Shown here one piece after another: positions 7,972 through 16,852 of a DNA stretch of 64,000 nucleotides (position 1 is the stretch's first letter; each line of letters starts with the position of its first letter). The notes beneath the pieces are model-generated. The model saw only the letters and a list, made by a program, of their open reading frames with translations. It was not told the origin of the DNA and did not search any database. Where the stretch lies: NCBI RefSeq assembly GCF_017676345.1, contig NZ_JAFFZM010000009.1, forward strand, positions 274,293 to 338,292, given 5' to 3'. The position numbers were made by a program, and so were the translations under genes. This stretch comes from Streptomyces smyrnaeus (GTDB taxonomy: Bacteria > Actinomycetota > Actinomycetes > Streptomycetales > Streptomycetaceae).

Positions 7972-9270
7972 ATGCCCGACAAAGACCCCACGACCGTTGC
8001 CGCGGACGCGGTGCTGGCCGGACTGTCCGACATCCGCGACAGCCTCGAATCCCTCTACAAGGACCTCCACCAGCACCCCGAACTCGGCTTCCAGGAGCGG
8101 CGGACGGCAGGCCATGTCGCCCAGGCGCTGAACGAGTGGGGCTACGAGGTCACCGAGGGGATCGGCGGGACCGGGGTGGTCGGAGTGCTGCACAACGGCG
8201 ACGGCCCCACCGTCCTGGTGCGCGCCGACATGGACGCGCTGCCCGTACGCGAACAGACCGAACTGCCCTACGCCTCGACCGCGACCGGCACCGACGCGGA
8301 CGGCGTCGAGCACCCCGTCATGCACGCCTGCGGCCACGACGTCCACGTCACCTGTCTGCTGGGCGCGGCCCGGTTGATGGCGACCGAGACCGACGCCTGG
8401 CGGGGCACCCTCGTGGCGCTCTTCCAGCCGAACGAGGAGAACGGCTCCGGCGCCCGCGCCATGGTCGACGACGGGCTGGCCCGGCGCATCCCCCGGCCCG
8501 ATGTGGCGCTCGGCCAGCATGTGCTGCCCGCGCCTGCGGGGACGTTGCTGACCCGGGCGGGTGTCATGATGGCGGCCTCCGACAGCCTGCGGGTCACCTT
8601 CCGCGGGCGCGGCGGACACGGTTCCATGCCCGAACGGGCCCTCGACCCGGTGGTGCTGGCCGCGATGACCGTCGTCCGGCTGCAGACCGTCGTCGCCCGG
8701 GAGACCGCCGCGACCACGCCGGCCGTGGTCACCGTCGGGGCGATCCACGCGGGCAGCGGACCGAACATCATCCCCGACAGCGCCGAGATCCAGCTCAACA
8801 TCCGCAGCTTCGACGAGGAGACCCGCTCCCGGGTCCTGGCCGCGGTGCGCCGGATCGTCGTCGGGGAGTGTGCTGCCTCCGGTGTCGAGCACGAACCGGA
8901 GTTCGAGACGCTCAGCGAGTTCTCCGTGACCGAGAACGACACCGAGGCCACCGAACGGGTCGCGGAGGCCTTCGCGGCCTACTTCGGCCAGGACCGGGCG
9001 CGTACCACGGAGCCGGTACCGGCCAGCGAGGACTTCGGCGAACTTCCCGCCGGACTCGGCTGCCCCAGCACCTACTGGGGCCTGGGCGGCACCGATCCGG
9101 ACAGCTACCGGAAGGCCGAGCGTGCCGGGACGGTCAACCAGGACATCCCCGGCAACCACAGCTCCCGCTTCGCCCCGGTGATCCAGCCCACCCTCGACAC
9201 GGGCGTCCGCGCCCTGGTCACCGCCTCCCTCGCCTGGCTGGCCCCGCGCCCGAGGGGTGTGGAGGGCTGA
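7972..9270 (+). CDS. M20-family amidohydrolase/peptidase
   Basis: The 432-residue protein is a zinc-type M20D amidohydrolase, the group containing hippurate hydrolase, N-acyl-amino-acid deacylases and IAA-amino-acid hydrolases. Visible motifs in order: LHQHPELGFQE, the metal-binding RADMDALPVREQT, MHACGHDVHV, the dimetal-bridging acid in QPNEENGSG, the dimerisation-domain histidine in GRGGHGSMPE, and the C-terminal ASEDFGELPAG and YWGLGG. The ATG at 7972 has GAGGAAAGG about ten bases upstream; an upstream GTG in frame lacks this. No signal peptide is seen, so cytoplasmic. It is a lone plus-strand gene just ahead of the acyl-CoA dehydrogenase. Its substrate (N-acyl amino acid, peptide or aryl amide) cannot be determined from sequence. 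Confidence 0.88.
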   Translation: MPDKDPTTVAADAVLAGLSDIRDSLESLYKDLHQHPELGFQERRTAGHVAQALNEWGYEVTEGIGGTGVVGVLHNGDGPTVLVRADMDALPVREQTELPYASTATGTDADGVEHPVMHACGHDVHVTCLLGAARLMATETDAWRGTLVALFQPNEENGSGARAMVDDGLARRIPRPDVALGQHVLPAPAGTLLTRAGVMMAASDSLRVTFRGRGGHGSMPERALDPVVLAAMTVVRLQTVVARETAATTPAVVTVGAIHAGSGPNIIPDSAEIQLNIRSFDEETRSRVLAAVRRIVVGECAASGVEHEPEFETLSEFSVTENDTEATERVAEAFAAYFGQDRARTTEPVPASEDFGELPAGLGCPSTYWGLGGTDPDSYRKAERAGTVNQDIPGNHSSRFAPVIQPTLDTGVRALVTASLAWLAPRPRGVEG

Positions 9271-9311
9271 GGCCCGCCACCGTCCGGGAGCGCGGCGGGC
9301 ATTCCCTTGTG

Positions 9312-9327
9312 GTGGAACACGTTCTAC
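9312..9327. promoter_or_regulatory. KstR-type operator
   Basis: The 16 bases GTGGAACACGTTCTAC form an inverted repeat (GT-x-GAAC-nn-GTTC-x-AC). The inner 14 bases fit the published KstR consensus TNNAACNNGTTNNA at every fixed position. It lies 45 bases upstream of the start of the FadE26-like gene. KstR represses cholesterol catabolic genes in mycobacteria and rhodococci; no kstR gene is in this window, so the regulator is inferred. Confidence 0.6.
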
Positions 9328-9371
9328 TGTGTGCGCCGCCATCGGCACACCGTCGTGGAGCGGAGGGGACC

Positions 9372-10562
9372 GTGTACCTCGAATACACCACCGAACAGCA
9401 GGAGCTTCGCGCGCGGTTGCGGGAGTACTTCGCCCGGCTCGTACCCGAGGACGCGCACAACCGGTACGCGGAGCCGTCCGCCCAGAAGCGCTTCTACCGC
9501 GAGACCGTGCGGCAGCTCGGCCGGGACGGGTGGCTGGGCGTGGGGTGGCCGCGCGAGTACGGCGGTCGCGGGATGAGCGCCGTCGAGCAGTTCATCTTCT
9601 TCGACGAGGCGGCACAGGCCGGTGTGCCACTGCCGCTGATGGCGCTCAACACCGTCGGACCCACCCTCATGCGCTTCGGCACCGACGAGCAGAAGGCGTA
9701 CTTCCTGCCCCGCATCCTCTCCGGCGAACTGGACTTCGCCATCGGCTACAGCGAGCCCGACGCGGGCACCGACCTGGCCTCCCTCACCACCCGCGCGGTA
9801 CGCGAGGGCGACACCGAGACCGGGCACTACCTCGTCAACGGGCAGAAGATCTGGACCACCAACGGGGACACCGCCGACTGGGTCTGGCTCGCGGTGCGCA
9901 CCGACCCCGACGCCGAGCCGCACAAGGGCATCACCCTGCTGCTCGTACCGACCAGCGACCCCGGCTACTCGTGCACCCTCATCACCACGCTCGCCTCGCA
10001 CGACACGACAGCCGGCTACTACGAGAACGTACGGGTGCCCGCGAGCCGCCGGGTCGGCGAGGAGAACGGCGGCTGGCGGCTGATCACCAACCAGCTCAAC
10101 CACGAACGGGTCACCCTCGCGGCGCACGGCACCATGGCCGTACGCGCCCTGGAGAACACCCGGCGCTGGGCGCGGCAGACCAAGCTCGCCGACGGGCGCC
10201 GCGTCATCGACCTGGGCTGGGTGCGCACCCGGCTGGCCCGCGCCCACGCCCGGCTGGACGCGATGAAGCTGCTCAACTGGCAGATGGTCGACGCCCTCGA
10301 CAAGGGCACGCTCACCCCGTACGACGCCTCGGCCGTCAAGGTGTACGGCAGCGAGGCGCGCCGCGACGCCTACGCCTGGCTGATGGAGGTCGTCGGCGCG
10401 GCGGGCCCCCTCCAGGAGGGCTCGGCGGGTGCGGTGCTGGGCGGTGAACTGGAGCGCGGCTACCGCAGCGCCGTCATCTTCACCTTCGGCGGCGGCAACA
10501 ACGAGATCCAGCGCGAGATCATCTCCTGGATCGGGCTGGGCATGCCGCGCGTACGACGCTGA
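9372..10562 (+). CDS. acyl-CoA dehydrogenase, FadE26-like
   Basis: The 396-residue flavoprotein has the N-terminal helical domain, middle beta-domain (GYSEPDAGTDLASL and KIWTTNGDTADW near residues 125-170, the flavin and acyl-CoA contacts) and C-terminal helical domain of acyl-CoA dehydrogenases. It resembles mycobacterial FadE26 (ChsE4), including LGRDGWLGVGWPREYGGRG and TNQLNHERV, whose Glu (E245) corresponds to the proposed catalytic base. FadE26 forms an alpha2beta2 complex with FadE27 in cholesterol side-chain oxidation; no FadE27-like partner is present here, so it may pair with a product encoded elsewhere or act alone. The GTG at 9372 follows GGAGGGG. A KstR-type box precedes it, supporting a role in steroid or branched acyl-CoA degradation. 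Confidence 0.85.
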   Translation: MYLEYTTEQQELRARLREYFARLVPEDAHNRYAEPSAQKRFYRETVRQLGRDGWLGVGWPREYGGRGMSAVEQFIFFDEAAQAGVPLPLMALNTVGPTLMRFGTDEQKAYFLPRILSGELDFAIGYSEPDAGTDLASLTTRAVREGDTETGHYLVNGQKIWTTNGDTADWVWLAVRTDPDAEPHKGITLLLVPTSDPGYSCTLITTLASHDTTAGYYENVRVPASRRVGEENGGWRLITNQLNHERVTLAAHGTMAVRALENTRRWARQTKLADGRRVIDLGWVRTRLARAHARLDAMKLLNWQMVDALDKGTLTPYDASAVKVYGSEARRDAYAWLMEVVGAAGPLQEGSAGAVLGGELERGYRSAVIFTFGGGNNEIQREIISWIGLGMPRVRR

Positions 10563-10766
10563 GGCGCGGGGCGTACGACCGCGGCACACGGGCTCAACTT
10601 CCGCCCCACGCACGCCATGGAACACGGCCGTACACGTCAGTACCACATCGAACCAGTCAAACGCGTACACCTCGCCATCGGTTGGCATACACACGCAGGA
10701 ACGAGGCAGCCATACTGGGCAGACAGGGGAGGGACGAGAGCGGCAACGACGGGGGCGAAAGCAGGG

Positions 10767-12392
10767 ATGGCGCACAGCACCCTGATCCATGGCCGGTACC
10801 GGCTGCTCGATCTTGTGGGACGCGGCGGTATGGGCGAAGTGTGGCGGGCACGCGACGAGTCGCTGGGCAGGCGGGTGGCCGTCAAATGCCTGAAACCACT
10901 GGCCCGGCGGGACGACGAGGCGTTCCTGCGCGTCCTGCGCGAACGCTTCCGGCGCGAGGCACGCGTCGCCGCCGCTCTGCAGCACCGGGGGGTGACGGTG
11001 GTGCACGACTTCGGGGACGACGCCGGCCGGCTCTATCTCGTCATGGAGCTGCTGGAGGGACGCAATCTCAGCCAACTGCTGGAGGACAACAAGCGGCAGC
11101 CGCTTCCGGTGGCCGAGGTCGTGGACGTCGCCGAACAGGTCGCCGCAGCCCTGGCCTACACCCACGACCAGGGTGTCGTCCATCGCGATCTGAAGCCGGC
11201 CAACGTCATGCGGACCGAGGACGGGGCCGTCAAGATCTGTGACTTCGGCATCGCCCGCCTCGCCCACGACATCGGTTTCACCGCCAAGCTCTCGGGCACC
11301 GGCATCGCCATGGGCACCCCGCACTACATGTCGCCCGAACAGATTGCGGCCTCCGCCGTCGACCACCGCAGCGATCTGTACTCGTTCGGCTGCGTCCTCT
11401 ACGAGATCGCCACGGGGGTGCCGCCGTTCGAGGGCGGCGACCCCTGGTCGGTGCTGGTCGGCCACCGCGACACCCCGCCCGTCCCACCACGGGCCCACCG
11501 CCCCGAGCTGCCGCCACCGCTGGAGACCGCCATCCTGCGGCTGCTGGCCAAAGCGCCGGACGAACGCCCGGCCGACGCCGCCGCGCTGGCGGACGAACTC
11601 GCCGCTGCGCGGGCTCACCTCCCCGGTGCGGGACCGGGCGCCGCGGTGACGCCCCCTGTGGCGCCGCTGTGGATGCCGCCGTGGACACGCGGCATGGACG
11701 GCGGGCTGCCGGCGGGCGGCGCCCTCGCGCCGCGTACCCCGGCCGCACCGCCGGCCGCGGAGCTGAGCCGGCTGAGCGGACGGTGGACCGAAGACGTGGA
11801 TCCCTTCCCCTCCCCGCCCGAGGGCGCCGACGTCACCCATGAGGCCGTCCCGCACGCCGCGCCGCGGATACCGCAACAGGCCTCGCGCGTACGGCCGCCG
11901 CGCGAGCGGCTCGCCGTGCTGGCCGGCAGGCACAACGCCGGGCTGCGACTGGGGCGGCTCGGCCGCTGGGAGGAGGCGTACGAGGTCCATCGGGCGGTCG
12001 CCGCCGAGCGTGAGCGGCTGCTCGGCCCCTACCACCCGGACACCCTCGCCGGCCGCTACGAGACCGGCTCGGCGCTCGCCCGGCTCGGCCGCCACGCGGC
12101 GGCGCTGGAGGAGTACGCGCGCACCGCCGCCGGCCGCGCGGCGGTGCTGGGACCCGACCATCCCGACACGCTCGCGGTCCGGCACGAGCTCGGCCACGCG
12201 CTGGGGCGGCTCGGCCGCTGGGCGGAGGCGCTGGAGGTGCACCGGCAGGTGACCGCCGTCCGCGAACGCGTGCTGGGTCCCGACGACCCGGCGACGGCGG
12301 CCAGCCGGAACGACGAGGCGCACTGCCTGGAGCGGCTGGGCCGCCCGGGGGAGGCGGCCGAGGTCTACCGGGAACTGGCGCGCAGGCGCTGA
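10767..12392 (+). CDS. Ser/Thr protein kinase with C-terminal TPR repeats
   Basis: A 541-residue Hanks-type kinase. The kinase domain fills about residues 8-280: glycine loop VGRGGMGEV (17-25), catalytic Lys K40 in VAVK, HRDLKPAN (139-146), DFG (159-161) and GTPHYMSPEQ. A Pro/Ala-rich linker leads to about three tetratricopeptide units of the kinesin-light-chain/TPR-12 type, each containing a variant of LGRLGRWEEA...VLGPDHPDTLA. No transmembrane helix or PASTA domain is present, so it is a soluble kinase, unlike PknB types. The ATG at 10767 has AGGG only a few bases upstream and is where the recognisable kinase sequence begins. It is flanked by fatty-acid genes but looks independently transcribed. 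Substrates are unknown; the TPRs probably bind partners. Confidence 0.9.
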   Translation: MAHSTLIHGRYRLLDLVGRGGMGEVWRARDESLGRRVAVKCLKPLARRDDEAFLRVLRERFRREARVAAALQHRGVTVVHDFGDDAGRLYLVMELLEGRNLSQLLEDNKRQPLPVAEVVDVAEQVAAALAYTHDQGVVHRDLKPANVMRTEDGAVKICDFGIARLAHDIGFTAKLSGTGIAMGTPHYMSPEQIAASAVDHRSDLYSFGCVLYEIATGVPPFEGGDPWSVLVGHRDTPPVPPRAHRPELPPPLETAILRLLAKAPDERPADAAALADELAAARAHLPGAGPGAAVTPPVAPLWMPPWTRGMDGGLPAGGALAPRTPAAPPAAELSRLSGRWTEDVDPFPSPPEGADVTHEAVPHAAPRIPQQASRVRPPRERLAVLAGRHNAGLRLGRLGRWEEAYEVHRAVAAERERLLGPYHPDTLAGRYETGSALARLGRHAAALEEYARTAAGRAAVLGPDHPDTLAVRHELGHALGRLGRWAEALEVHRQVTAVRERVLGPDDPATAASRNDEAHCLERLGRPGEAAEVYRELARRR

Positions 12393-12408
12393 ACCGCGGT
12401 CGGAAGAG

Positions 12409-12440
12409 CGGCCGGGAGCGCGGCCGGGAGCGCGGCAGGG
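12409..12440. repeat. 12-bp tandem repeat
   Basis: GCGGCCGGGAGC occurs twice in tandem with a third partial copy (GCGGCAGG) just after the kinase stop codon. It is GC-rich and could be a remnant of slippage. It has no recognisable function. Confidence 0.6.
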
Positions 12441-12457
12441 GGGACGGGCGGCGGTTA

Positions 12458-12474
12458 TCTGACGCGGCATCAGA
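12458..12474. promoter_or_regulatory. palindromic operator candidate, copy 1 of TGACGCNGCRTCA
   Basis: TCTGACGCGGCATCAGA is an inverted repeat with a single central base and one mismatch, 44 bases before the start of the flavin oxidoreductase gene. Its core TGACGC-N-GCRTCA plus the downstream AGAAAA is shared with a site at 19513-19530 in the fadD19/echA19-like intergenic region. The length and symmetry suit a TetR-family dimer. The regulator is not identified. Confidence 0.5.
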
Positions 12475-12517
12475 AAATGTCTTCCCTCGGCGGCGCCGCT
12501 GCGGCATCCTGCCGCCC

Positions 12518-13624
12518 ATGCAGACGGAGCTGAGCAGACAGCTGGGAGCAGAGCACGCCATCTTCGGCTTCACGCCCTTCCCCGCCGTCGCGGCGGCCCT
12601 CACCCGCGCGGGCGGCTTCGGCGTGCTCGGCGCCGTGCGCTACGGCGCCGCCGACGACCTCAAACGCGACCTCGACTGGCTGGAGGCGCACACCGACGGG
12701 CTGCCCTACGGCCTCGATGTGGTGATGCCGGCCCAGAAGGTCGAAGGGGTCACCGAGGACGAGATCGAGGCGATGATCCCTGAGGAGCACCGGCAGTACG
12801 TGCGCGACATCCTGGCCGCACACGACGTACCCGAACTCCCGGAGGGCGAACGGAGCGGCTGGCGCATCACCGGCTGGATGGAGAGCGTCGCCCGCAGCCA
12901 GCTGGACGTGGCCTTCGACTACCCCGTCAAACTCCTGGCCAACGCGCTGGGCTCGCCCCCGCCCGACGTCGTCGAACGGGCGCACCGCGGCGGCATACCG
13001 GTCGCGGCGCTGGCCGGCAGCCCCCGGCACGCGGAGCGGCACAAGGAAGCCGGCATCGACATCGTGGTGGCCCAGGGGTACGAGGCGGGCGGCCACACCG
13101 GGGAGATCGCCTCCATGGTCCTCACCCCCGAGGTGGTGCGTGCCGTCGATCCGCTGCCGGTGCTGTGCGCAGGCGGCATCGGCAGCGGCGAACAGCTCGC
13201 CGCCGCACTGGCGTTGGGCGCCCAGGGCGCCTGGCTCGGCTCGGTGTGGCTGACGACCACCGAGGCCGACCTGGGCTCGCGCGCACTGACCCGCAAGCTG
13301 CTGGCCGCCGGGCCGGGGGACACGGTGCGGTCGCGGGCGCTCACCGGAAAACCCGCGCGGTTGCTGCGGACCGCGTGGACGGACGCCTGGGAGGCGGGGG
13401 AGGGCAGGCCGGGCCCCCTGCCGATGCCCCTGCAGGGCCTGCTGGTGGCCGAGGCCAACTCGCGCATCCAACGGTGGGAGGTGGAGCCGCTGCTGGGCAC
13501 CCCCGTGGGGCAGATCGTCGGCTCCATGGACAGCGAGCGGTCCGTGCAGGCCGTCGTCGACGACCTCACCCGCGGTTTCGACCGCGCGCTCGCCCGGCTC
13601 AACGCCATCGCGGACCGGCACTGA
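12518..13624 (+). CDS. NAD(P)H-dependent flavin oxidoreductase / nitronate monooxygenase family, IpdC-like
   Basis: The 368-residue protein is a TIM-barrel FMN protein of the 2-nitropropane dioxygenase family. Seen features are the C-terminal phosphate-binding segment VLCAGGIGSGEQLAAALALGAQGAWLGSVWL and the strand-loop DIVVAQGYEAGGHTG with the conserved His. The family includes nitronate monooxygenases and mycobacterial IpdC (Rv3553), which acts on steroid C/D-ring intermediates; the surrounding acyl-CoA genes favour the IpdC-type role, but this is inference. The ATG at 12518 has no clear Shine-Dalgarno sequence, so the transcript may have a short or absent leader. A palindromic candidate operator lies just upstream. 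The acyl-CoA ligase gene follows after 38 bases, so the two form an operon. Confidence 0.82.
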   Translation: MQTELSRQLGAEHAIFGFTPFPAVAAALTRAGGFGVLGAVRYGAADDLKRDLDWLEAHTDGLPYGLDVVMPAQKVEGVTEDEIEAMIPEEHRQYVRDILAAHDVPELPEGERSGWRITGWMESVARSQLDVAFDYPVKLLANALGSPPPDVVERAHRGGIPVAALAGSPRHAERHKEAGIDIVVAQGYEAGGHTGEIASMVLTPEVVRAVDPLPVLCAGGIGSGEQLAAALALGAQGAWLGSVWLTTTEADLGSRALTRKLLAAGPGDTVRSRALTGKPARLLRTAWTDAWEAGEGRPGPLPMPLQGLLVAEANSRIQRWEVEPLLGTPVGQIVGSMDSERSVQAVVDDLTRGFDRALARLNAIADRH

Positions 13625-13662
13625 GGGGCTTGGTTCGAACCCCGTCCGAAAGGAGAACCAAG

Positions 13663-15216
13663 GTGGACGCACCCAACGGGTTCTGGGCCCAGGCCCAGCG
13701 CGATCCGGGGCGCACCGTACTCGTCGCGCCGAACGGCACCACGTGGTCCGCGGCCCGTCTCCACGAGGAGTGCAACAAACTCACGCACGCCCTCGCGGCG
13801 GCGGGCCTGTCGCAGGGCGACGCTTTCGCGACCGTCCTGCCCAACGGCCCGGAGTTCATCGCCGCCTATCTGGCCGCCGCCCAGTCCGGCCTCTACATGG
13901 TCCCGGTCAACCACCATCTGGTGGGTGCGGAGATCGCCTGGATCCTCTCCGACTCGGGTGCCAAGCTCCTGCTGGCGCACGCCCGCTTCGGGGAGACCGT
14001 GCGAGCGGCCGCCGACGAGGCGAAGGTGCCCCCTTCCCACCGCTACGCCATCGGGCGGATCGACGGCTTCCGGCCGTACGCCGATCTGCTGCGCGGCCGA
14101 TCGGGGGAGGCCCCGGCAGACCGGGACCGCACCAACGGCTGGGTCATGAACTACACATCGGGCACCACGGGCCGCCCGCGCGGCATCCGGCGGCCGCTGA
14201 CGGGCAAGCGACCGGAGGAGACGCATCTCGGCGGCTTTCTCGGCATCTTCGGCATCAAGCCGTTCGACGACAACGTCCATCTGGTGTGCTCCCCGCTGTA
14301 CCACACCGCCGTACTCCAGTTCGCGGCAGCGGCGCTGCACATCGGGCACCGGCTGGTGGTGATGGACAAGTGGGAGCCCGAGGAGATGCTGCGGCTGATC
14401 GACCGCCACCGCTGTACGCACACGCACATGGTGCCGACACAGTTCCACCGGCTGCTCGCGCTGCCGGACGAGACGCGCGCGGCGTACGACGTCTCTTCGA
14501 TGCGGCACGCCATCCACGGGGCCGCGCCCTGCCCCGACCATGTGAAGCGGGCCATGATCGAGTGGTGGGGAGGCTGTGTGGAGGAGTACTACGCCGCCAG
14601 CGAGGGCGGCGGAGCGTTCGCGACCGCGGAGGACTGGCTGAAGAAGCCCGGCACGGTCGGCAAGGCCTGGCCGATCAGCGAGCTGGCGGTCTTCGACGAG
14701 GAGGGCAACCGGCTGGGGCCGGGGGAGCTGGGCACCGTCTACATGAAGATGAGCACCGGCGGATTCTCGTACCACAAGGACGAGGGGAAGACGCGCAGCA
14801 ACCGGATCGGGGACTTCTTCACGGTCGGCGACCTCGGATATCTGGACGAGGACGGCTATCTCTTCCTCCGTGACCGCAAGATCGACATGATCATCTCCGG
14901 TGGAGTGAACATCTATCCCGCCGAGATAGAGGCCGCGCTGCTCACCCACCCCGCCGTGGCGGACGCGGCCGCCTTCGGGGTGCCGCACGACGACTGGGGC
15001 GAGGAGGTCAAGGCCGTCGTCGAGCCGGCGCCGGGCCATCGGCCCGGGCCGCAGCTCGCGGCGGCGATCCTGGACCACTGCGCGGGACGACTCGCCGGAT
15101 ACAAATGCCCCAAAACGGTGGACTTCACCGACGCGATGCCCCGCGACCCCAACGGCAAGCTCTACAAGCGCAGACTGCGAGAACCGTACTGGAGGGAACG
15201 CGAACGGCCACTGTGA
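13663..15216 (+). CDS. acyl-CoA synthetase (FadD-type, AMP-forming)
   Basis: A 517-residue adenylate-forming ligase that activates a carboxylic acid to its acyl-CoA. The P-loop-like A3 motif YTSGTTGRPRGI is near residue 164, the A5 region is YYAASEGGG near residue 310, the A8 hinge motif is around GDLGYLDEDGYLFLRDRKIDMIISGGVNIYPAEIE (about 390-425), and the C-terminal catalytic lysine lies in PNGKLYKRRL. Conserved residues look complete. The GTG at 13663 follows AGGAGAA. It is the second gene of an operon with the flavin oxidoreductase gene. Acid specificity is unknown; the context suggests a steroid-derived or branched-chain acid rather than simple fatty acids. The short intergenic region contains the palindrome GGTTCGAACC (13632-13641). 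Confidence 0.88.
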   Translation: MDAPNGFWAQAQRDPGRTVLVAPNGTTWSAARLHEECNKLTHALAAAGLSQGDAFATVLPNGPEFIAAYLAAAQSGLYMVPVNHHLVGAEIAWILSDSGAKLLLAHARFGETVRAAADEAKVPPSHRYAIGRIDGFRPYADLLRGRSGEAPADRDRTNGWVMNYTSGTTGRPRGIRRPLTGKRPEETHLGGFLGIFGIKPFDDNVHLVCSPLYHTAVLQFAAAALHIGHRLVVMDKWEPEEMLRLIDRHRCTHTHMVPTQFHRLLALPDETRAAYDVSSMRHAIHGAAPCPDHVKRAMIEWWGGCVEEYYAASEGGGAFATAEDWLKKPGTVGKAWPISELAVFDEEGNRLGPGELGTVYMKMSTGGFSYHKDEGKTRSNRIGDFFTVGDLGYLDEDGYLFLRDRKIDMIISGGVNIYPAEIEAALLTHPAVADAAAFGVPHDDWGEEVKAVVEPAPGHRPGPQLAAAILDHCAGRLAGYKCPKTVDFTDAMPRDPNGKLYKRRLREPYWRERERPL

Positions 15217-15379
15217 CGGGCGTCGCTTCGCGGGACCGGACGGGTACGTCTGGGAGCCATGCCTGAGAGAAACCTCGTGGTCACTTTTCACCCCTTCCTG
15301 GCGCGGCCATGATGATCACGCGGCGTCGTGGGTGCTGCCCATGGCGACGCCGTCATACGCACCAACGTCAGGAGGACCC

Positions 15380-16834
15380 ATGGCCGGGCTCTGGAGCGGC
15401 GAGGGCGTACTGCGCCGCAAACCCATCGAGCACATCGAGGACACCGAGGGCGGGGCCGGACCGCAGCTGTCCCGTACCCTGGGCCTGCGGCATCTGACCG
15501 CGATCGGCGTCGGCGGCATCATCGGAGCGGGTGTCTTCAGCCTCGCGGGCACGGTCGCCAACGGCAAGGCGGGCCCCGCCGTGCTGATCTCCTTCCTCGT
15601 CGCCGGATTGGCCAGCGCGTGCGCCGCGCTCTCCTACGCCGAGTTCGCCGGGCTGATCCCGAAGGCGGGCTCCGCCTACACCTACGGCTACGCCGTGCTG
15701 GGCGAGCTCGGCGGCTGGTTCATCGGCTGGGACCTGCTGCTGGAGTACACGGCCATCGTCGCGGTGGTGGCCATCGGTATCTCCGGCTACTTCTCCTTCC
15801 TGCTGGGGGAGACCGGTCTCGAACTGCCCACCTGGATGCTCGGCGCACCCGGGACCGGCGACGGGCACCGCGTCGACCTGTTCGCCGCGGTGCTGTGCCT
15901 GCTGATCGCCTATCTGCTCACCCTGGGCATCAAGAACGCGGCCCGCTTCGAGCTGATCGTGGTCGCCCTCAAGGTGGCGGTCGTCCTGCTGGTGATCGTG
16001 GTCGGCGTCTTCCACGTCAAGACCGGCAACTACCACCCGTTCTTCCCCTTCGGCATCACCGGCGCGTTCACCGGGGCCGCGACCGTCTTCTTCGCGGTCT
16101 TCGGCTACGACGCGATGAGTACGGCGGCCGAGGAGTCCAAGGACGCCCAGAGGCACATGCCCAAGGCGATCATCTACTCACTGGCCATCTCCATGGTGCT
16201 GTACGTGGCCGTCTGCCTGGTGCTGACCGGTATGCAGAACTACAAGGACATCGACCCCGAGAGCGGCTTCTCCACCGCGTTCAAGTCGGTCGGGCTCAGC
16301 GGTATCGCCGATGTCATCGCCGTCGGCGCCATCATCGGCATCCTCACCGTGATGTTCACCTTCATGCTCGGCGTCACCCGCGTCTGGTTCTCCATGAGCC
16401 GCGACGGGCTGCTGCCCAAGTGGTTCGCCAAGACCGACCCGGTGCGCCATGTGCCGGTGCGCGTCACCTGGATCGTGGGGTGCGTCTCCGCCGTCATCGC
16501 GGGATTCCTGCCCATCGAGGAGGCGGCCGAACTGACGAACATCGGCATCCTGCTGGCCTTCGTCGTGGTCTGTGTCGCCGTCATCGTCCTGCGCTACCGG
16601 CGGCCCGACCTGCCGCGCACCTTCAAGGTCCCCGGAATGCCCGTCACCCCGGCGCTCGGGGTGGTGTTCTCGATCTGGCTGACCACCTACCTCACCTGGC
16701 AGACCTGGCTGCGCTTCGCCATCTGGCTGGCCGTCGGACTGATCGTCTATTTCGGCTACTCCTACCGCAGGTCCGAGCTGGCCAAGCGCCCTGCCGACAC
16801 CCTGCCGCCCTCCTCGGGGAAGCGGGACGAGTAG
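15380..16834 (+). CDS. APC-family amino acid permease
   Basis: A 484-residue permease of the amino acid-polyamine-organocation superfamily, most like the cationic amino acid transporter (CAT/YfnA) branch. About twelve to thirteen membrane helices are visible. The first helix carries the GVGGIIGAGVF substrate-binding loop near residue 45, and helix 2 is followed by SYAEFAGLIPKAGSAYTYGYAVLGE. The later FGYDAMSTAAEESKDAQRHMPKAI is the typical helix-6 region with its following loop. The ATG at 15380 has AGGAGG eight bases upstream; an upstream ATG at 15332 in frame lacks one. A 17-codon open frame precedes it. Substrate probably a cationic or neutral amino acid. The next gene starts 18 bases later, so it is probably in the same transcript. 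Confidence 0.9.
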   Translation: MAGLWSGEGVLRRKPIEHIEDTEGGAGPQLSRTLGLRHLTAIGVGGIIGAGVFSLAGTVANGKAGPAVLISFLVAGLASACAALSYAEFAGLIPKAGSAYTYGYAVLGELGGWFIGWDLLLEYTAIVAVVAIGISGYFSFLLGETGLELPTWMLGAPGTGDGHRVDLFAAVLCLLIAYLLTLGIKNAARFELIVVALKVAVVLLVIVVGVFHVKTGNYHPFFPFGITGAFTGAATVFFAVFGYDAMSTAAEESKDAQRHMPKAIIYSLAISMVLYVAVCLVLTGMQNYKDIDPESGFSTAFKSVGLSGIADVIAVGAIIGILTVMFTFMLGVTRVWFSMSRDGLLPKWFAKTDPVRHVPVRVTWIVGCVSAVIAGFLPIEEAAELTNIGILLAFVVVCVAVIVLRYRRPDLPRTFKVPGMPVTPALGVVFSIWLTTYLTWQTWLRFAIWLAVGLIVYFGYSYRRSELAKRPADTLPPSSGKRDE

Positions 16835-16852
16835 CGGGGTACGGTCCCCCGT

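Noticed and set aside
13632..13641. GGTTCGAACC resembles a tRNA T-arm and so a possible tRNA or attachment site
   Set aside because: There is no D-arm, anticodon stem or acceptor pairing around it; upstream is the end of a coding gene and downstream a ribosome-binding site.
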